DNA from: Acidobacteriaceae bacterium
GTDB lineage: Bacteria; Acidobacteriota; Terriglobia; Terriglobales; Acidobacteriaceae
Assembly: GCA_003138975.1 (NCBI GenBank)
Contig: PLHQ01000067.1
Coordinates: 1-32,637, forward strand
Length of the DNA stretch: 32,637 nucleotides
Direction of reading: 5' to 3'
Under the pieces are notes generated by a model that saw only the letters and a list, made by a program, of their open reading frames with translations, did no database searches and was not told where the DNA came from. Below, piece after piece: positions 25,194 to 32,637 of this stretch (positions within the stretch are counted from its first letter, which is position 1; each line of letters starts with the position of its first letter). The position numbers were made by a program, and so were the translations under genes.

Positions 25194-26432
25194 GTGAAGA
25201 TCCTAAGGTTAAAGACCGCGGTGGTTGAGGGTAATTTCGATTGGACATTCGTTCGCATTGAAACGGATGAAGGAATTCGAGGTCTCGGCGAATGCTTTTT
25301 CGCTCCTGGGCTGACATCCATCCTGCGCTCGCTCGAACCTTTGCTGATTGGGGAAGACGCGCGCGACATACATCGTTTGTTTCGCAAACTGCAGCTTGCA
25401 ACCTCGGGCGCCGGTTCGGTTGCCGGAATTATCTACAACGCGATCAGCGGCATTGAAGCTGCGCTTTGGGATGTGCTTGGCCAGTGGCTCGACGTGCCCA
25501 TTTACCGCCTGCTGGGTGGCAAGTTTCGGGATCGAGTCTGCGTCTATGCGGACTGCCACGGGGGCGAAGCGCTCGAGAGTCTGGATGAGGTGCTGCGTTC
25601 CCGCCCAGCGTCGTGGGAATCGAAAGCCTCCGCACACGCGGTAAGAGATTACTTTGGCGAGGCTGGCGAAGAGCATCCTTCCTCGCCCGACGACTATCGT
25701 CGCCAGGCTCTCAAGAAGCGAGCGGAAGGATTTACAGCTCTGAAGTTTGATCTGGACGTGCCCGGCACACAAGGCCCCGATCCTCACAATCGAGTGCTGA
25801 GCAATCGCGCCATCGATCACATGGTGAGTTTGATCGGCGCAGTTTACGACGCGGTGGGGAAGGACACCGACATCGCGGTCGATTGCCATTGGCGCTACAA
25901 CGCCAGTGACATCGTGAAAGTTGCGGGCGAACTCGAGCCATTCCGGCTGCTGTGGCTGGAGGATCCGGTTCCGCCCAACAATACTGCGGCACTGAAGGAA
26001 GTAAGTTCAAAGGTGCGAATGCCGATCGCAACCGGAGAGAATCTTTTCCTCTTCGAAGGCTTTCAGGAAATCATCGCGCAACACGCGTTAAGCGTTGTTA
26101 CTCCGGACCTTCAGAAAGTTGGGGGTTTAGCCGTCGCCCAAGCTATTGCGCAGTTTGCCGACGTCCATACCATGCCGGTTGCTCCTCACAACATCAGCAG
26201 TCCGGTCGGCACTTTAGCCGCGGCTCACTTCTGTGCCGCGATCCCAAACTTTCTTGCCCTCGAGTTTCATGCTTCCGACGTGCCCTTTTGGAATGATCTG
26301 ATCGAAGGATTGCCGAAGCCAATGATTCAGAATGGTTTCATTTCCATCCCGGAGAAACCTGGCCTCGGGGTAACGCTGAATGAGGACGTTGCCCGGCGCT
26401 ATGCGCGCAAGGGCGAACCATTTCTTGAATAA
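25194..26432 (+). CDS. Enolase-superfamily sugar-acid dehydratase (galactonate dehydratase-like)
   Basis: A 412-residue metal-dependent dehydratase of the mandelate racemase/MLE fold. Metal ligands are D230 (VDCHWRY), E256 (WLEDPVPP) and E282 (ATGEN), and catalytic bases H232 and H332 (APHNISSP). The spacing of these five residues is the same as I recall for D-galactonate dehydratase DgoD. K184 is in ALKFDLD. A product of this class is 2-keto-3-deoxy-aldonate. An insertion-rich capping segment (about 121-170) is unusual. The start is GTG 25194 with a weak GAGA ribosome site. It is the first gene of the divergent plus-strand operon. The exact substrate (gluconate, galactonate, mannonate or other) is open. 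Confidence 0.9.
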   Translation: MKILRLKTAVVEGNFDWTFVRIETDEGIRGLGECFFAPGLTSILRSLEPLLIGEDARDIHRLFRKLQLATSGAGSVAGIIYNAISGIEAALWDVLGQWLDVPIYRLLGGKFRDRVCVYADCHGGEALESLDEVLRSRPASWESKASAHAVRDYFGEAGEEHPSSPDDYRRQALKKRAEGFTALKFDLDVPGTQGPDPHNRVLSNRAIDHMVSLIGAVYDAVGKDTDIAVDCHWRYNASDIVKVAGELEPFRLLWLEDPVPPNNTAALKEVSSKVRMPIATGENLFLFEGFQEIIAQHALSVVTPDLQKVGGLAVAQAIAQFADVHTMPVAPHNISSPVGTLAAAHFCAAIPNFLALEFHASDVPFWNDLIEGLPKPMIQNGFISIPEKPGLGVTLNEDVARRYARKGEPFLE

Positions 26433-26468
26433 AGGTATTGCGGACTGAAGCTGTTGATACTGAACTCT

Positions 26469-27116
26469 ATGCCAATTTCGAAGATAGAAGTCTTGGGGAA
26501 GATTGTGGCGTCCGGTCTGGTCGCTGTGATTCGGGCGGAGAATCCTGATCAAGCAGCTCGCATCGCTGATGCCTGCGCTCTTGGGGGCGTGGCTGCGCTG
26601 GAAATCACGTTCACCGTTCCGGGAGCAGCCGGAGTCATCGAGCATCTGGCGAGGAAAGGTTCCAACGACATTTTGCTGGGAGCGGGCACCGTTCTTGATC
26701 CGGAAACCGCGCGCATCGCCATTCTCGCGGGAGCACAGTTTGTAGTTAGCCCTGCGCTTAACACGGAGACGGCGCGCCTCTGCAATCGCTATCAGGTACC
26801 TTATATGCCTGGCGCCGCAACGATCGGCGAAGTGATCGCAGCCATGGAGTGCGGCGCCGATGTCGTGAAAGTGTTTCCCGGCGAAATCCTCGGGCCGGCA
26901 TTCGTTAAAGCGGTGAAAGGACCGCTGCCTCAAGCGCAGCTTATGCCCACCGGCGGCGTCAGCCTGGAGAATGTCGACCAGTGGATCAATGCCGGGTCGG
27001 TTGCCATCGGAGTTGGTGGGAATCTGACCGCCGGAGCTAAGACCGGCGATTTCGCTTCCATTACCAAGCTTGCCCGGCAGTTCGTGGAGAAAATCAAAGA
27101 GGCGCGCGCGCAATGA
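26469..27116 (+). CDS. eda: KDPG/KDPGal aldolase
   Basis: A 215-residue class I aldolase that splits 2-keto-3-deoxy-6-phosphogluconate to pyruvate and glyceraldehyde-3-phosphate. The catalytic Glu is E45 (ALEITF) and the Schiff-base Lys is K134 (DVVKVFPG). The phosphate loop PTGGVSLENV is present. The ATG at 26469 was chosen over an upstream TTG at 26454. Its stop overlaps the next gene as ATGA (27113-27116), so translation is coupled. It completes the route KDG, KDPG, pyruvate with the divergent kinase. Confidence 0.93.
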   Translation: MPISKIEVLGKIVASGLVAVIRAENPDQAARIADACALGGVAALEITFTVPGAAGVIEHLARKGSNDILLGAGTVLDPETARIAILAGAQFVVSPALNTETARLCNRYQVPYMPGAATIGEVIAAMECGADVVKVFPGEILGPAFVKAVKGPLPQAQLMPTGGVSLENVDQWINAGSVAIGVGGNLTAGAKTGDFASITKLARQFVEKIKEARAQ

Positions 27117-27814
27117 GCACGACCAAGTTGTGGAAATCAGACGACGAGCTCTTCGCCATCGTGCAGCGCGAGTTGTTCACCTGCGTCGTGGGCGATGTGA
27201 TGGACAAGCTGGATCTTCAGCACCAGTTCCTCCCACCACAGATTCAACCTCTTCGTCAGGATATGGTTGTGATCGGACGGGCTATGCCAGTACTTGCGGT
27301 AGATGTTTTTGCTGAAAGGCTCGCCGGTAGCGCCAACAAGCTGATGGACAAGCCGTTTGGACTGATGCTGGAAGCACTCGACGACCTCCACGCGAATGAG
27401 GTCTACGTGAACACCGGCTCCTCACCCCGAAACGCGCTCTGGGGAGAACTGATGAGTGCGCGCGCCTGGATACTGGGCAGCCGGGGAGCTGTATTGAATG
27501 GCTACGTAAGGGATACGAAGGCTATTCTGAATATGAATTTCCCGACTTTCGGTTTCGGTTCGTACGGACAAGACTCGGCGCCGCGTTACAAGGTAGTCGA
27601 CTTTCGCATTCCGGTTGAGATTGGATCGGTACGCGTCCGTCCCGGAGATATTCTGTTCGGCGACATCGATGGAGTTTTGTTGGTTCCTGCCGAAGCAGAA
27701 ACTGACGTGTTCACCCGGGCGCTGGAAAAGGCTCGGGGCGAAAAGCTGGTGAGAAAGGCTATCGAGGAAGGAAGCAGCGCGGTGGAAGCGTTTGAGAAGT
27801 ACGGAATCATGTGA
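27113..27814 (+). CDS. RraA-family protein
   Basis: A 233-residue protein with the RraA/HMG-aldolase fold: TCVVGDVMDKLDL at the start, then LWGELMSARAWILGSRGAVLNGYVRD, where the Arg-Asp pair aligns with the pyruvate/metal site of HMG/CHA aldolase, then GDIDGVLLVP. Members act as class II aldolases or oxaloacetate decarboxylases, or, in E. coli, as inhibitors of RNase E. Here the sugar-acid operon context favours a catabolic aldolase or decarboxylase on a keto acid. The ATGA overlap with eda and the 6-bp gap to the next gene place it firmly in the operon. Longer than E. coli RraA (161), closer to the 230-residue subgroup common in catabolic clusters. Confidence 0.85.
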   Translation: MSTTKLWKSDDELFAIVQRELFTCVVGDVMDKLDLQHQFLPPQIQPLRQDMVVIGRAMPVLAVDVFAERLAGSANKLMDKPFGLMLEALDDLHANEVYVNTGSSPRNALWGELMSARAWILGSRGAVLNGYVRDTKAILNMNFPTFGFGSYGQDSAPRYKVVDFRIPVEIGSVRVRPGDILFGDIDGVLLVPAEAETDVFTRALEKARGEKLVRKAIEEGSSAVEAFEKYGIM

Positions 27815-27820
27815 AGAAAA

Positions 27821-29014
27821 ATGGAGACATCGATCCTGATTGGAAGCCCCTCGCCTCGCGCGCAACAGGTGCGCAACTTTCTTAAACAAAATAATTTGCA
27901 AGCCTGGATTGCATGGCGGCCCGAAGAACTGCTGATGCTCTCCGGATATCTTCCATTTTGGGGTGCGTCGTTCCTGATTCATTTCGCCGATGCGGAACCC
28001 GTGCTCTTCGTTCCGCAGATTGAACCGCGAGACCACATCCCTGCTGGGCTGCGAGTTCAGGAATATCCCTGGGGCGATCTCAAATGCTCCGATCCATATT
28101 CGGTGCTGGTATCGGCGATTGGAACTGAGCTGGTTCACGCAAGGCTCAGTGCGGAAAAGGTAGGGATGAATCCTGGCTCCTCGAGAATCGCTCTACCGAT
28201 TCAAGCGGCCGAACAGATTCCCATCCCTGAAGGTTTTGCGGAACAACTCTCCGCCCTCACCGCGAAGCCGGACGCGCAGCGTCAATCGGCTTTTGCAGAT
28301 CTTTACTTGAGAAAGACTGCAGAAGAGATCCAAGCAATCCGTTTGGCAAACCGGGTCGCGAATGTTGGGTTGGATGCTTTCTTCGAGAACTTGCAACCGG
28401 GAATTTCGGAGGCAGATATCGCAGCGGCGGTAGAATCGGCCATCTATCGGCAGATTGACCGTGATGGGATATTTCATTCCCGAGGCTGGGCTATGGTCCA
28501 ATCGGGCCCCAACAGCGCCGACGCAGGACGATTTAATCGCTCGACTGGACGGCGCCTAGAGAATGGCGACTTGGTCTTGATCGAATTGGCAACGTGCGTC
28601 AATGGTTACTGGAGTGACCTCACGCGCACGGCTGCGGTAGGTTCGGCGAGGGCTGAAGTCGCGCAGATACTGGGGCTTGTCAGAGATGCGCAGCAAGCCG
28701 CGATCGATGGGGTAAGCGCAGGAGTTTCGGCTGGTTACATTGACGCATTAGCAAGGGAGAAGATTGCAGCACAAGGACTCTCGTCTTTCTTCACCCATCA
28801 CACCGGTCACCATGTTGGCTTCCGCTATCATGATCCCGGATTTTTGATCGCTCCGGGAGTAAGCGCGAAGCTTGAGCCCGGCATGATGATTACGATCGAG
28901 CCGGGAGCGTACGTCCCAGAACGTGGCGGAGGTGCGCGGATCGAGGATAACGTGCTGGTCACCGAATCAGGCCACGAAGTGCTTTCCAGAATGGAAGGAA
29001 GCAAGCGGACATGA
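27821..29014 (+). CDS. M24 (Xaa-Pro peptidase/creatinase fold) metallohydrolase-like protein
   Basis: A 397-residue protein with an N-terminal creatinase-N domain (about 15-145) and a C-terminal pita-bread fold (160-395). The second, third, fourth and fifth metal ligands of aminopeptidase P align as D266 (YWSDLTRT), H330 (THHTGHHVG), E360 (TIEPGAY) and E375 (ARIEDNVL). The first is Glu (E255 in VLIELATC) where the family normally has Asp. The metal site is thus slightly altered but not lost. No signal peptide is present. It sits in the middle of a sugar-acid operon, coupled by ATGA to the following SDR, so the substrate may not be a peptide. A proline-specific peptidase remains possible. Confidence 0.85.
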   Translation: METSILIGSPSPRAQQVRNFLKQNNLQAWIAWRPEELLMLSGYLPFWGASFLIHFADAEPVLFVPQIEPRDHIPAGLRVQEYPWGDLKCSDPYSVLVSAIGTELVHARLSAEKVGMNPGSSRIALPIQAAEQIPIPEGFAEQLSALTAKPDAQRQSAFADLYLRKTAEEIQAIRLANRVANVGLDAFFENLQPGISEADIAAAVESAIYRQIDRDGIFHSRGWAMVQSGPNSADAGRFNRSTGRRLENGDLVLIELATCVNGYWSDLTRTAAVGSARAEVAQILGLVRDAQQAAIDGVSAGVSAGYIDALAREKIAAQGLSSFFTHHTGHHVGFRYHDPGFLIAPGVSAKLEPGMMITIEPGAYVPERGGGARIEDNVLVTESGHEVLSRMEGSKRT

Positions 29015-29784
29015 TCAGCATTGATCTTTCGGGCAAGACGATTCTGATCACCGGGGCCATGGGCGCGATTGCGGAGCACATGGTGCGCAGGCTGGCCGAG
29101 AGCGGTGCGACGCTGGTGCTCACCGATATTAAAGCGGAGGAGCAAGCCAGAAAGACTCTCGGCGAATGGCAGATTCCGCCTTCGTCTTATTTTTATTTTG
29201 CCGCTGATATTACCGAATCGAGCCAGGTCAACAGGGTGGTGAATGCAGCTTTCGCGAAGTCTCCGGGGATGGATACGGTCATCGGCCATGCGGGGGGCTG
29301 CGGACTGCACCCGTTTGCGAGTACATCGGAAGCCGACTATGAGCGCATCTTCCGCTTCAATTATTTTGCGCAAACTTATCTTGCGCGTGCGGTGCTGGCG
29401 TACTGGATGCAGCGCAAGATTGCCGGCCATCTGATCTTTACCTCTTCTTATGTAGCTCGAATGCCGCACACGCAAATCCCCGCGTACGCTTCGGCCAAAG
29501 CGGCTCTGGAAAACTTTGCCCGCAGCCTCGCACTCGAGTATGCACTGACCGGTACTCGTGTGAATGTGATTTCGCCGGGGAACGTGGCGGCCGGCAGCTC
29601 GCTGAAGGTTTTCGACGAAGACCCCGCCTACCGGGAATTTGTGCTTCGAGTTTCGCTGGGTAGAAGAAACAGTCCGGAGTCGATCGCGGACGCGTTTGTT
29701 TTTCTGTGCTCGCCGCTGGCGAGCGAGATTAACGGACAAGTCCTCAGTCCTGACTATGGCGCGGGCATCGGGAATCGGTTATGA
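29011..29784 (+). CDS. Short-chain dehydrogenase/reductase with degenerate cofactor loop
   Basis: A 257-residue SDR. The catalytic Ser-Tyr-Lys is kept (LIFTSSYVARMP, AYASAKAA), as are ISPGNVAAGS and the C-terminal INGQVLSPDYG. The glycine loop reads TGAMGAIA, where the two later glycines of TGxxxGxG are alanine, so cofactor binding may differ. The usual NNAG block reads GHAGGCG. It overlaps both the M24 gene and the second UxuA-like gene by ATGA. An oxidation or reduction step on a sugar acid is inferred from neighbours; the substrate is unknown. Confidence 0.85.
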   Translation: MISIDLSGKTILITGAMGAIAEHMVRRLAESGATLVLTDIKAEEQARKTLGEWQIPPSSYFYFAADITESSQVNRVVNAAFAKSPGMDTVIGHAGGCGLHPFASTSEADYERIFRFNYFAQTYLARAVLAYWMQRKIAGHLIFTSSYVARMPHTQIPAYASAKAALENFARSLALEYALTGTRVNVISPGNVAAGSSLKVFDEDPAYREFVLRVSLGRRNSPESIADAFVFLCSPLASEINGQVLSPDYGAGIGNRL

Positions 29785-30899
29785 AGATTGGCCTCGGCCT
29801 CTACCGTCACATGCTGACGCGTGACTATTACGACTTCGCGCGGCAGGCAGGCTGTACTCATGTAGTGGTTCATCTGGTCGATTACTTCAATCAGGGCCCG
29901 TCCAACCCGCGCAACAATCAACCCACCGGCTCAAAATACGAAGCTTGGGGAGTTGCTGGCGATCCAACGCAGCTTTGGACAGTAAGGGAACTGAGGACGC
30001 TTCGCGGGGAGATTGAAGATGCTGGACTGGTCTTGGCCGCGATCGAGAATCTCGATCCTGCGCACTGGCACGATATTTTGCTCGACGGTCCGCTGCGTCC
30101 GCAACAGATCGAGAAAGTGAAGGCCATCATTCGTGGCCTGGGCGAAGCTGGTATTCCGGTGCTCGGCTACAACTTCAGTCTGGCAGGCGTATGCGGACGC
30201 GTGACCGCCCCTCGGGGGCGTGGCCGCGCCATCACGCTCGGGATGGATGGTCCCGCCGAAGACGTGGCCATTCCCAATGGAATGATCTGGAACATGATCT
30301 ACGACCGCAACGCGCCGGCCGGTACTCTGCCCTCGATCTCGCATGAAGAACTTTGGCGGCGCCTGCAACGATTTCTGGAAGAGGTCATTCCCGTCGCCGA
30401 GGAATCGGGCGTGCAACTCGCCGCCCATCCTGACGATCCTCCCATGCCGACCATGCGGCGGCAACCGCGCCTTGTCTATCAGCCTCACATGTATCAAAGG
30501 TTGATTGATCTGGCTCCGAGCCGCAGTAATGCGCTTGAGCTGTGTGTGGGTACTCTGGCCGAAATGACCGAGGGGAACATCTACGATGCGGTGGATCAAT
30601 ACAGCAAACAAGGCAAAGTTGCATATATTCATCTTCGCAATGTCGTGGGGAAGGTGCCACACTATCGCGAAACCTTCATTGACGAAGGCGATGTGGACAT
30701 GATTCGTATTCTCGCGATTCTTCACCGTAACGGGTTCGACGGCGCGCTCATTCCCGATCACACACCGCAGATGACGTGTTCAGCTCCCTGGCACGCTGGC
30801 ATGGCGCATACGCTCGGCTTCATGCTCGCGGCGAAGGCGGTGATTGAATCTCCGCTGCGATGCGGCTCGGATCTGGCGACCACGCATGGAGGCAACTAG
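29781..30899 (+). CDS. UxuA-like TIM-barrel protein, divergent from true mannonate dehydratase
   Basis: A 372-residue protein homologous to UxuA: GYNFSLAG, FLEEVIPVAEESGVQLAAHPDDPP, LELCVGTLAEM, and YIHLRNVVGK keep the metal-site region. It differs in the N-terminal segment (MKIGLGLYRHMLTRDYY instead of NWRWFGP), has IPDHTPQM where UxuA has RPDHGH, and lacks the C-terminal [11 protein letters not shown] element. This is probably a subfamily with another sugar-acid substrate, dehydratase or isomerase. It overlaps the SDR by ATGA and the transporter by 14 nt. The locus already contains a canonical uxuA, which also argues against simple redundancy. Confidence 0.85.
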   Translation: MKIGLGLYRHMLTRDYYDFARQAGCTHVVVHLVDYFNQGPSNPRNNQPTGSKYEAWGVAGDPTQLWTVRELRTLRGEIEDAGLVLAAIENLDPAHWHDILLDGPLRPQQIEKVKAIIRGLGEAGIPVLGYNFSLAGVCGRVTAPRGRGRAITLGMDGPAEDVAIPNGMIWNMIYDRNAPAGTLPSISHEELWRRLQRFLEEVIPVAEESGVQLAAHPDDPPMPTMRRQPRLVYQPHMYQRLIDLAPSRSNALELCVGTLAEMTEGNIYDAVDQYSKQGKVAYIHLRNVVGKVPHYRETFIDEGDVDMIRILAILHRNGFDGALIPDHTPQMTCSAPWHAGMAHTLGFMLAAKAVIESPLRCGSDLATTHGGN

Positions 30900-32280
30900 C
30901 CTGAAAACCGTCTCTGGTCCGGCCTATTCGCGCGGCCCACTCGTCATTGCAGCCACTGTCTCCACGCTGGGCGGCTTGCTGTTTGGTTATGACAACATTG
31001 TGATCAGCGGCGCGATTGGATATTTAAGTCAGTTGTTCCACTTGGACGCAGCGGGAGTGGGCTGGGCCGCAGGGTGCGCGCTGGTGGGATGTATTGCCGG
31101 TTGTGCAGCGGCCGGGACTGTTGCCGACTATCTGGGCAAGAAAAAAGGTCTTGCGCTTTGCGCCCTCTGTTTCGCTCTGTCCTCAGTTGGAATGATCTTT
31201 GCCTCGAATCTGCATCAGTTTGTTTTCTGGCGTCTGATCGGCGGAGTGGGCATCGGTGCGGCATCCGTGATTTCTCCGAATTATATTGCCGAGATAGCTC
31301 CCACGCGGGTTCGCGGCCGCTGCGTAACTCTCTACCAACTCGGGATCGTAGTCGGAATACTTGCCGCCGTCTTCGTCAACATGCTCATTCAGCGCATGGG
31401 CGACGAAGCGTGGAATGTATCCACGGGCTGGCGCTGGATGTTTCTCGCCGGTGTTGTGCCGGCAATTCTGTTCGGATTGATGATCCTCCCCGCGGTCGAA
31501 AGCCCGCGCTGGCTCATGAAAATGGGCCGGCGCGATCAGGCCCTCGGTGTACTTGCCAAAATCAATGGCTCCGAGGCTGCCAGGCACGAAGCTGCTGAAA
31601 TCGAGAGTTCGCTGGCCAGTGAAGAGGGCCACATCTCGGAACTCTTCACCACTTTCCGGCGCCCGCTGCTGCTTGGCATCATGCTGGCGGGGTTGCAACA
31701 GATCAGTGGCATCACGCCGTTATTTTCTTTCTTGCCGGAGATTTTTCGCTCGGCCGGAACCGCAACCAGTGACGCATTCTTCCAGTCAGTGCTGGTGAGC
31801 CTGATCAATCTCTTGTTTACACTGTTCGCCCTCTGGCTGGTGGATCGTGCCGGACGCAAAACTCTAATCCTGGCCGGCACTACGCTTCAATTCGTTTCGT
31901 TTGCATTGGTCGGCTGGTTTTATCACATCCAGGGCAGCGGCTTGGCCGTCTTGATTTTTGTGATGGCTTTTGTCGCCGGGCATGCGTTTGGCAACGGCGT
32001 AGCCTGCTGGGTCATCATCTCGGAAATCTATCCGACCAAGGTCCGCGGGCGCGGCATGTCGATCGCTACTACCGCGCTCTGGCTGGTGGGGTACCTGGGA
32101 AACCAGTTATTTCCGATCATGCAAAAGCATCTCGGATCGGACGGCACTTTCTGGTGCTTCAGCGCCGGAGCATTGTTGACGGTCATCCTGGTCGGCTGGC
32201 TGATCCCCGAAACCAAAGGCCGGTCACTGGAAGAGATCACAAAGTTTTGGACTGATGAAAAGGTCATCATGGCGGGATAG
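30886..32280 (+). CDS. Sugar-porter family MFS transporter
   Basis: A 464-residue, twelve-helix proton-linked sugar transporter of the XylE/GalP group. Signature blocks are GGLLFGYDNIVISGA (helix 1), PTRVRGRCVTLYQLG, VESPRWLM, GLQQISGITPLFSFLPEIF (helix 7), the SEIYPTKVRGRGMS repeat and the C-terminal PETKGRSLEEI. The ATG at 30886 overlaps the UxuA-like gene by 14 nt; an upstream in-frame ATG at 30844 would extend it without family support. As the second transporter type in the island, it implies import of a neutral sugar or polyol rather than an acid. Substrate is not predictable from sequence alone. Confidence 0.92.
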   Translation: MEATSLKTVSGPAYSRGPLVIAATVSTLGGLLFGYDNIVISGAIGYLSQLFHLDAAGVGWAAGCALVGCIAGCAAAGTVADYLGKKKGLALCALCFALSSVGMIFASNLHQFVFWRLIGGVGIGAASVISPNYIAEIAPTRVRGRCVTLYQLGIVVGILAAVFVNMLIQRMGDEAWNVSTGWRWMFLAGVVPAILFGLMILPAVESPRWLMKMGRRDQALGVLAKINGSEAARHEAAEIESSLASEEGHISELFTTFRRPLLLGIMLAGLQQISGITPLFSFLPEIFRSAGTATSDAFFQSVLVSLINLLFTLFALWLVDRAGRKTLILAGTTLQFVSFALVGWFYHIQGSGLAVLIFVMAFVAGHAFGNGVACWVIISEIYPTKVRGRGMSIATTALWLVGYLGNQLFPIMQKHLGSDGTFWCFSAGALLTVILVGWLIPETKGRSLEEITKFWTDEKVIMAG

Positions 32281-32310
32281 AATCCGTCGCCAAACATGGG
32301 AGCGTTGCCG

Positions 32311-32637
32311 ATGAAGATCATTTTCCGTTATTCATACTGCCTCTTGATGCTCATTGCTGCCGTATGTGCCCAGGACACAACCCACGCGGGATATCGATCC
32401 TTACGAGTGGATGCTGGGAAAGTCGTCGGAGAAATCCGTTCGTTTCAGGGATTGAACGGTTTACCGAGCCCCGTGATGGCGGGACTTCCAAATCTAGTCC
32501 GACAGTACAAAGATCTTCGTATTAATCAGGTTCGAACTCACGATGCAATGGGTCCCACAGAAATCGATTCAAAGTTCGTTCTCAGCAACGGAGAGCTTAC
32601 TTGGCTCATTCCCGACAACGCGCAGCGCGCCGGAGTG
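32311..32637 (+). CDS. Secreted glycosidase, GH39-like, 5' part only
   Basis: The frame is open from ATG 32311 to the window end (109 codons, truncated). GGGAG at 32298-32302 is 8 nt upstream and supports this start; an in-frame ATG at 32296 is an alternative. Residues 1-21 form a signal peptide (MKIIFRYSYCLLMLIAAVCA). The next part, IRSFQGLNGLPSPVMAGLPN and INQVRTHDAMGPTEID, resembles the N-terminus of GH39 beta-xylosidase/iduronidase-type enzymes. The catalytic residues would lie downstream, so the family is tentative. It is 30 bp after the sugar porter and probably the last visible gene of the operon. Confidence 0.65.
   Translation, partial: MKIIFRYSYCLLMLIAAVCAQDTTHAGYRSLRVDAGKVVGEIRSFQGLNGLPSPVMAGLPNLVRQYKDLRINQVRTHDAMGPTEIDSKFVLSNGELTWLIPDNAQRAGV

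Noticed and set aside
1-32637. CRISPR arrays, tRNA or rRNA genes, riboswitches
   Set aside because: No regularly spaced repeats, cloverleaf or known riboswitch core was recognised in reading either strand; a covariance-model scan was not possible.

Overview
The window looks like a chromosomal segment of a moderately GC-rich Gram-negative bacterium, most likely an Acidobacteriota member of the Terriglobia/Koribacter type. This rests on protein style, not on a search. The CadC-like winged-helix protein has the phrasing common in that group (LQEQPFQVLALLL, ADTFVDFDHSLNTAVNKLRE), and DUF1572, secreted GH38 and secreted NagZ-like proteins are also typical there. No rRNA, tRNA, CRISPR array or prophage was seen.

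Region 1 (1-2506) is an IS5-type insertion element. It has an intact-looking 408-residue DDE transposase on the minus strand and near-perfect 19-bp inverted ends (18/19) at 1-19 and 2488-2506, both bounded by CTAG. Unusually, a GNAT acetyltransferase gene and a cluster of hairpins lie inside these ends as apparent passengers. The window begins exactly at the outer edge of the element, so this may be a contig end.

Region 2 (2518-16864) is mostly core metabolism. It holds a membrane-anchored winged-helix regulator; a previously untracked 51-residue membrane protein followed by miaA; a secreted NagZ-like GH3 enzyme overlapping a lipoprotein gene and its tandem paralogue; a zinc-ribbon membrane protein; pyrB-pyrC; and a minus-strand tdh-(unknown)-kbl operon for threonine catabolism. 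After these come a DUF1572 protein, ispD-ispF of the MEP isoprenoid pathway, and a class I glutamine amidotransferase-like hydrolase with a small membrane protein.

Region 3 (16976-32637) is a carbohydrate and sugar-acid catabolic island. A secreted GH38 alpha-mannosidase converges with a minus-strand operon reading kdgK-like kinase, uxuA, SDR dehydrogenase, hexuronate-type MFS transporter. From a short divergent promoter region a plus-strand operon reads enolase-superfamily sugar-acid dehydratase, KDPG aldolase, RraA-family protein, M24 metallopeptidase-like protein, second SDR, second UxuA-like TIM barrel, sugar-porter MFS, then the start of a probable GH39-like secreted glycosidase cut by the window end. 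Several junctions overlap by ATGA or GTGA, so the plus arm is translated as a unit.

Together the two arms encode import of uronates or sugar acids, oxidoreduction, dehydration to 2-keto-3-deoxy acids, phosphorylation and aldol cleavage to pyruvate and glyceraldehyde-3-phosphate. The RraA, M24, SDR and UxuA-like genes in the plus arm do not fit the textbook glucuronate route, and three of them carry changes in family-signature residues. They are the best candidate here for an undescribed catabolic branch.
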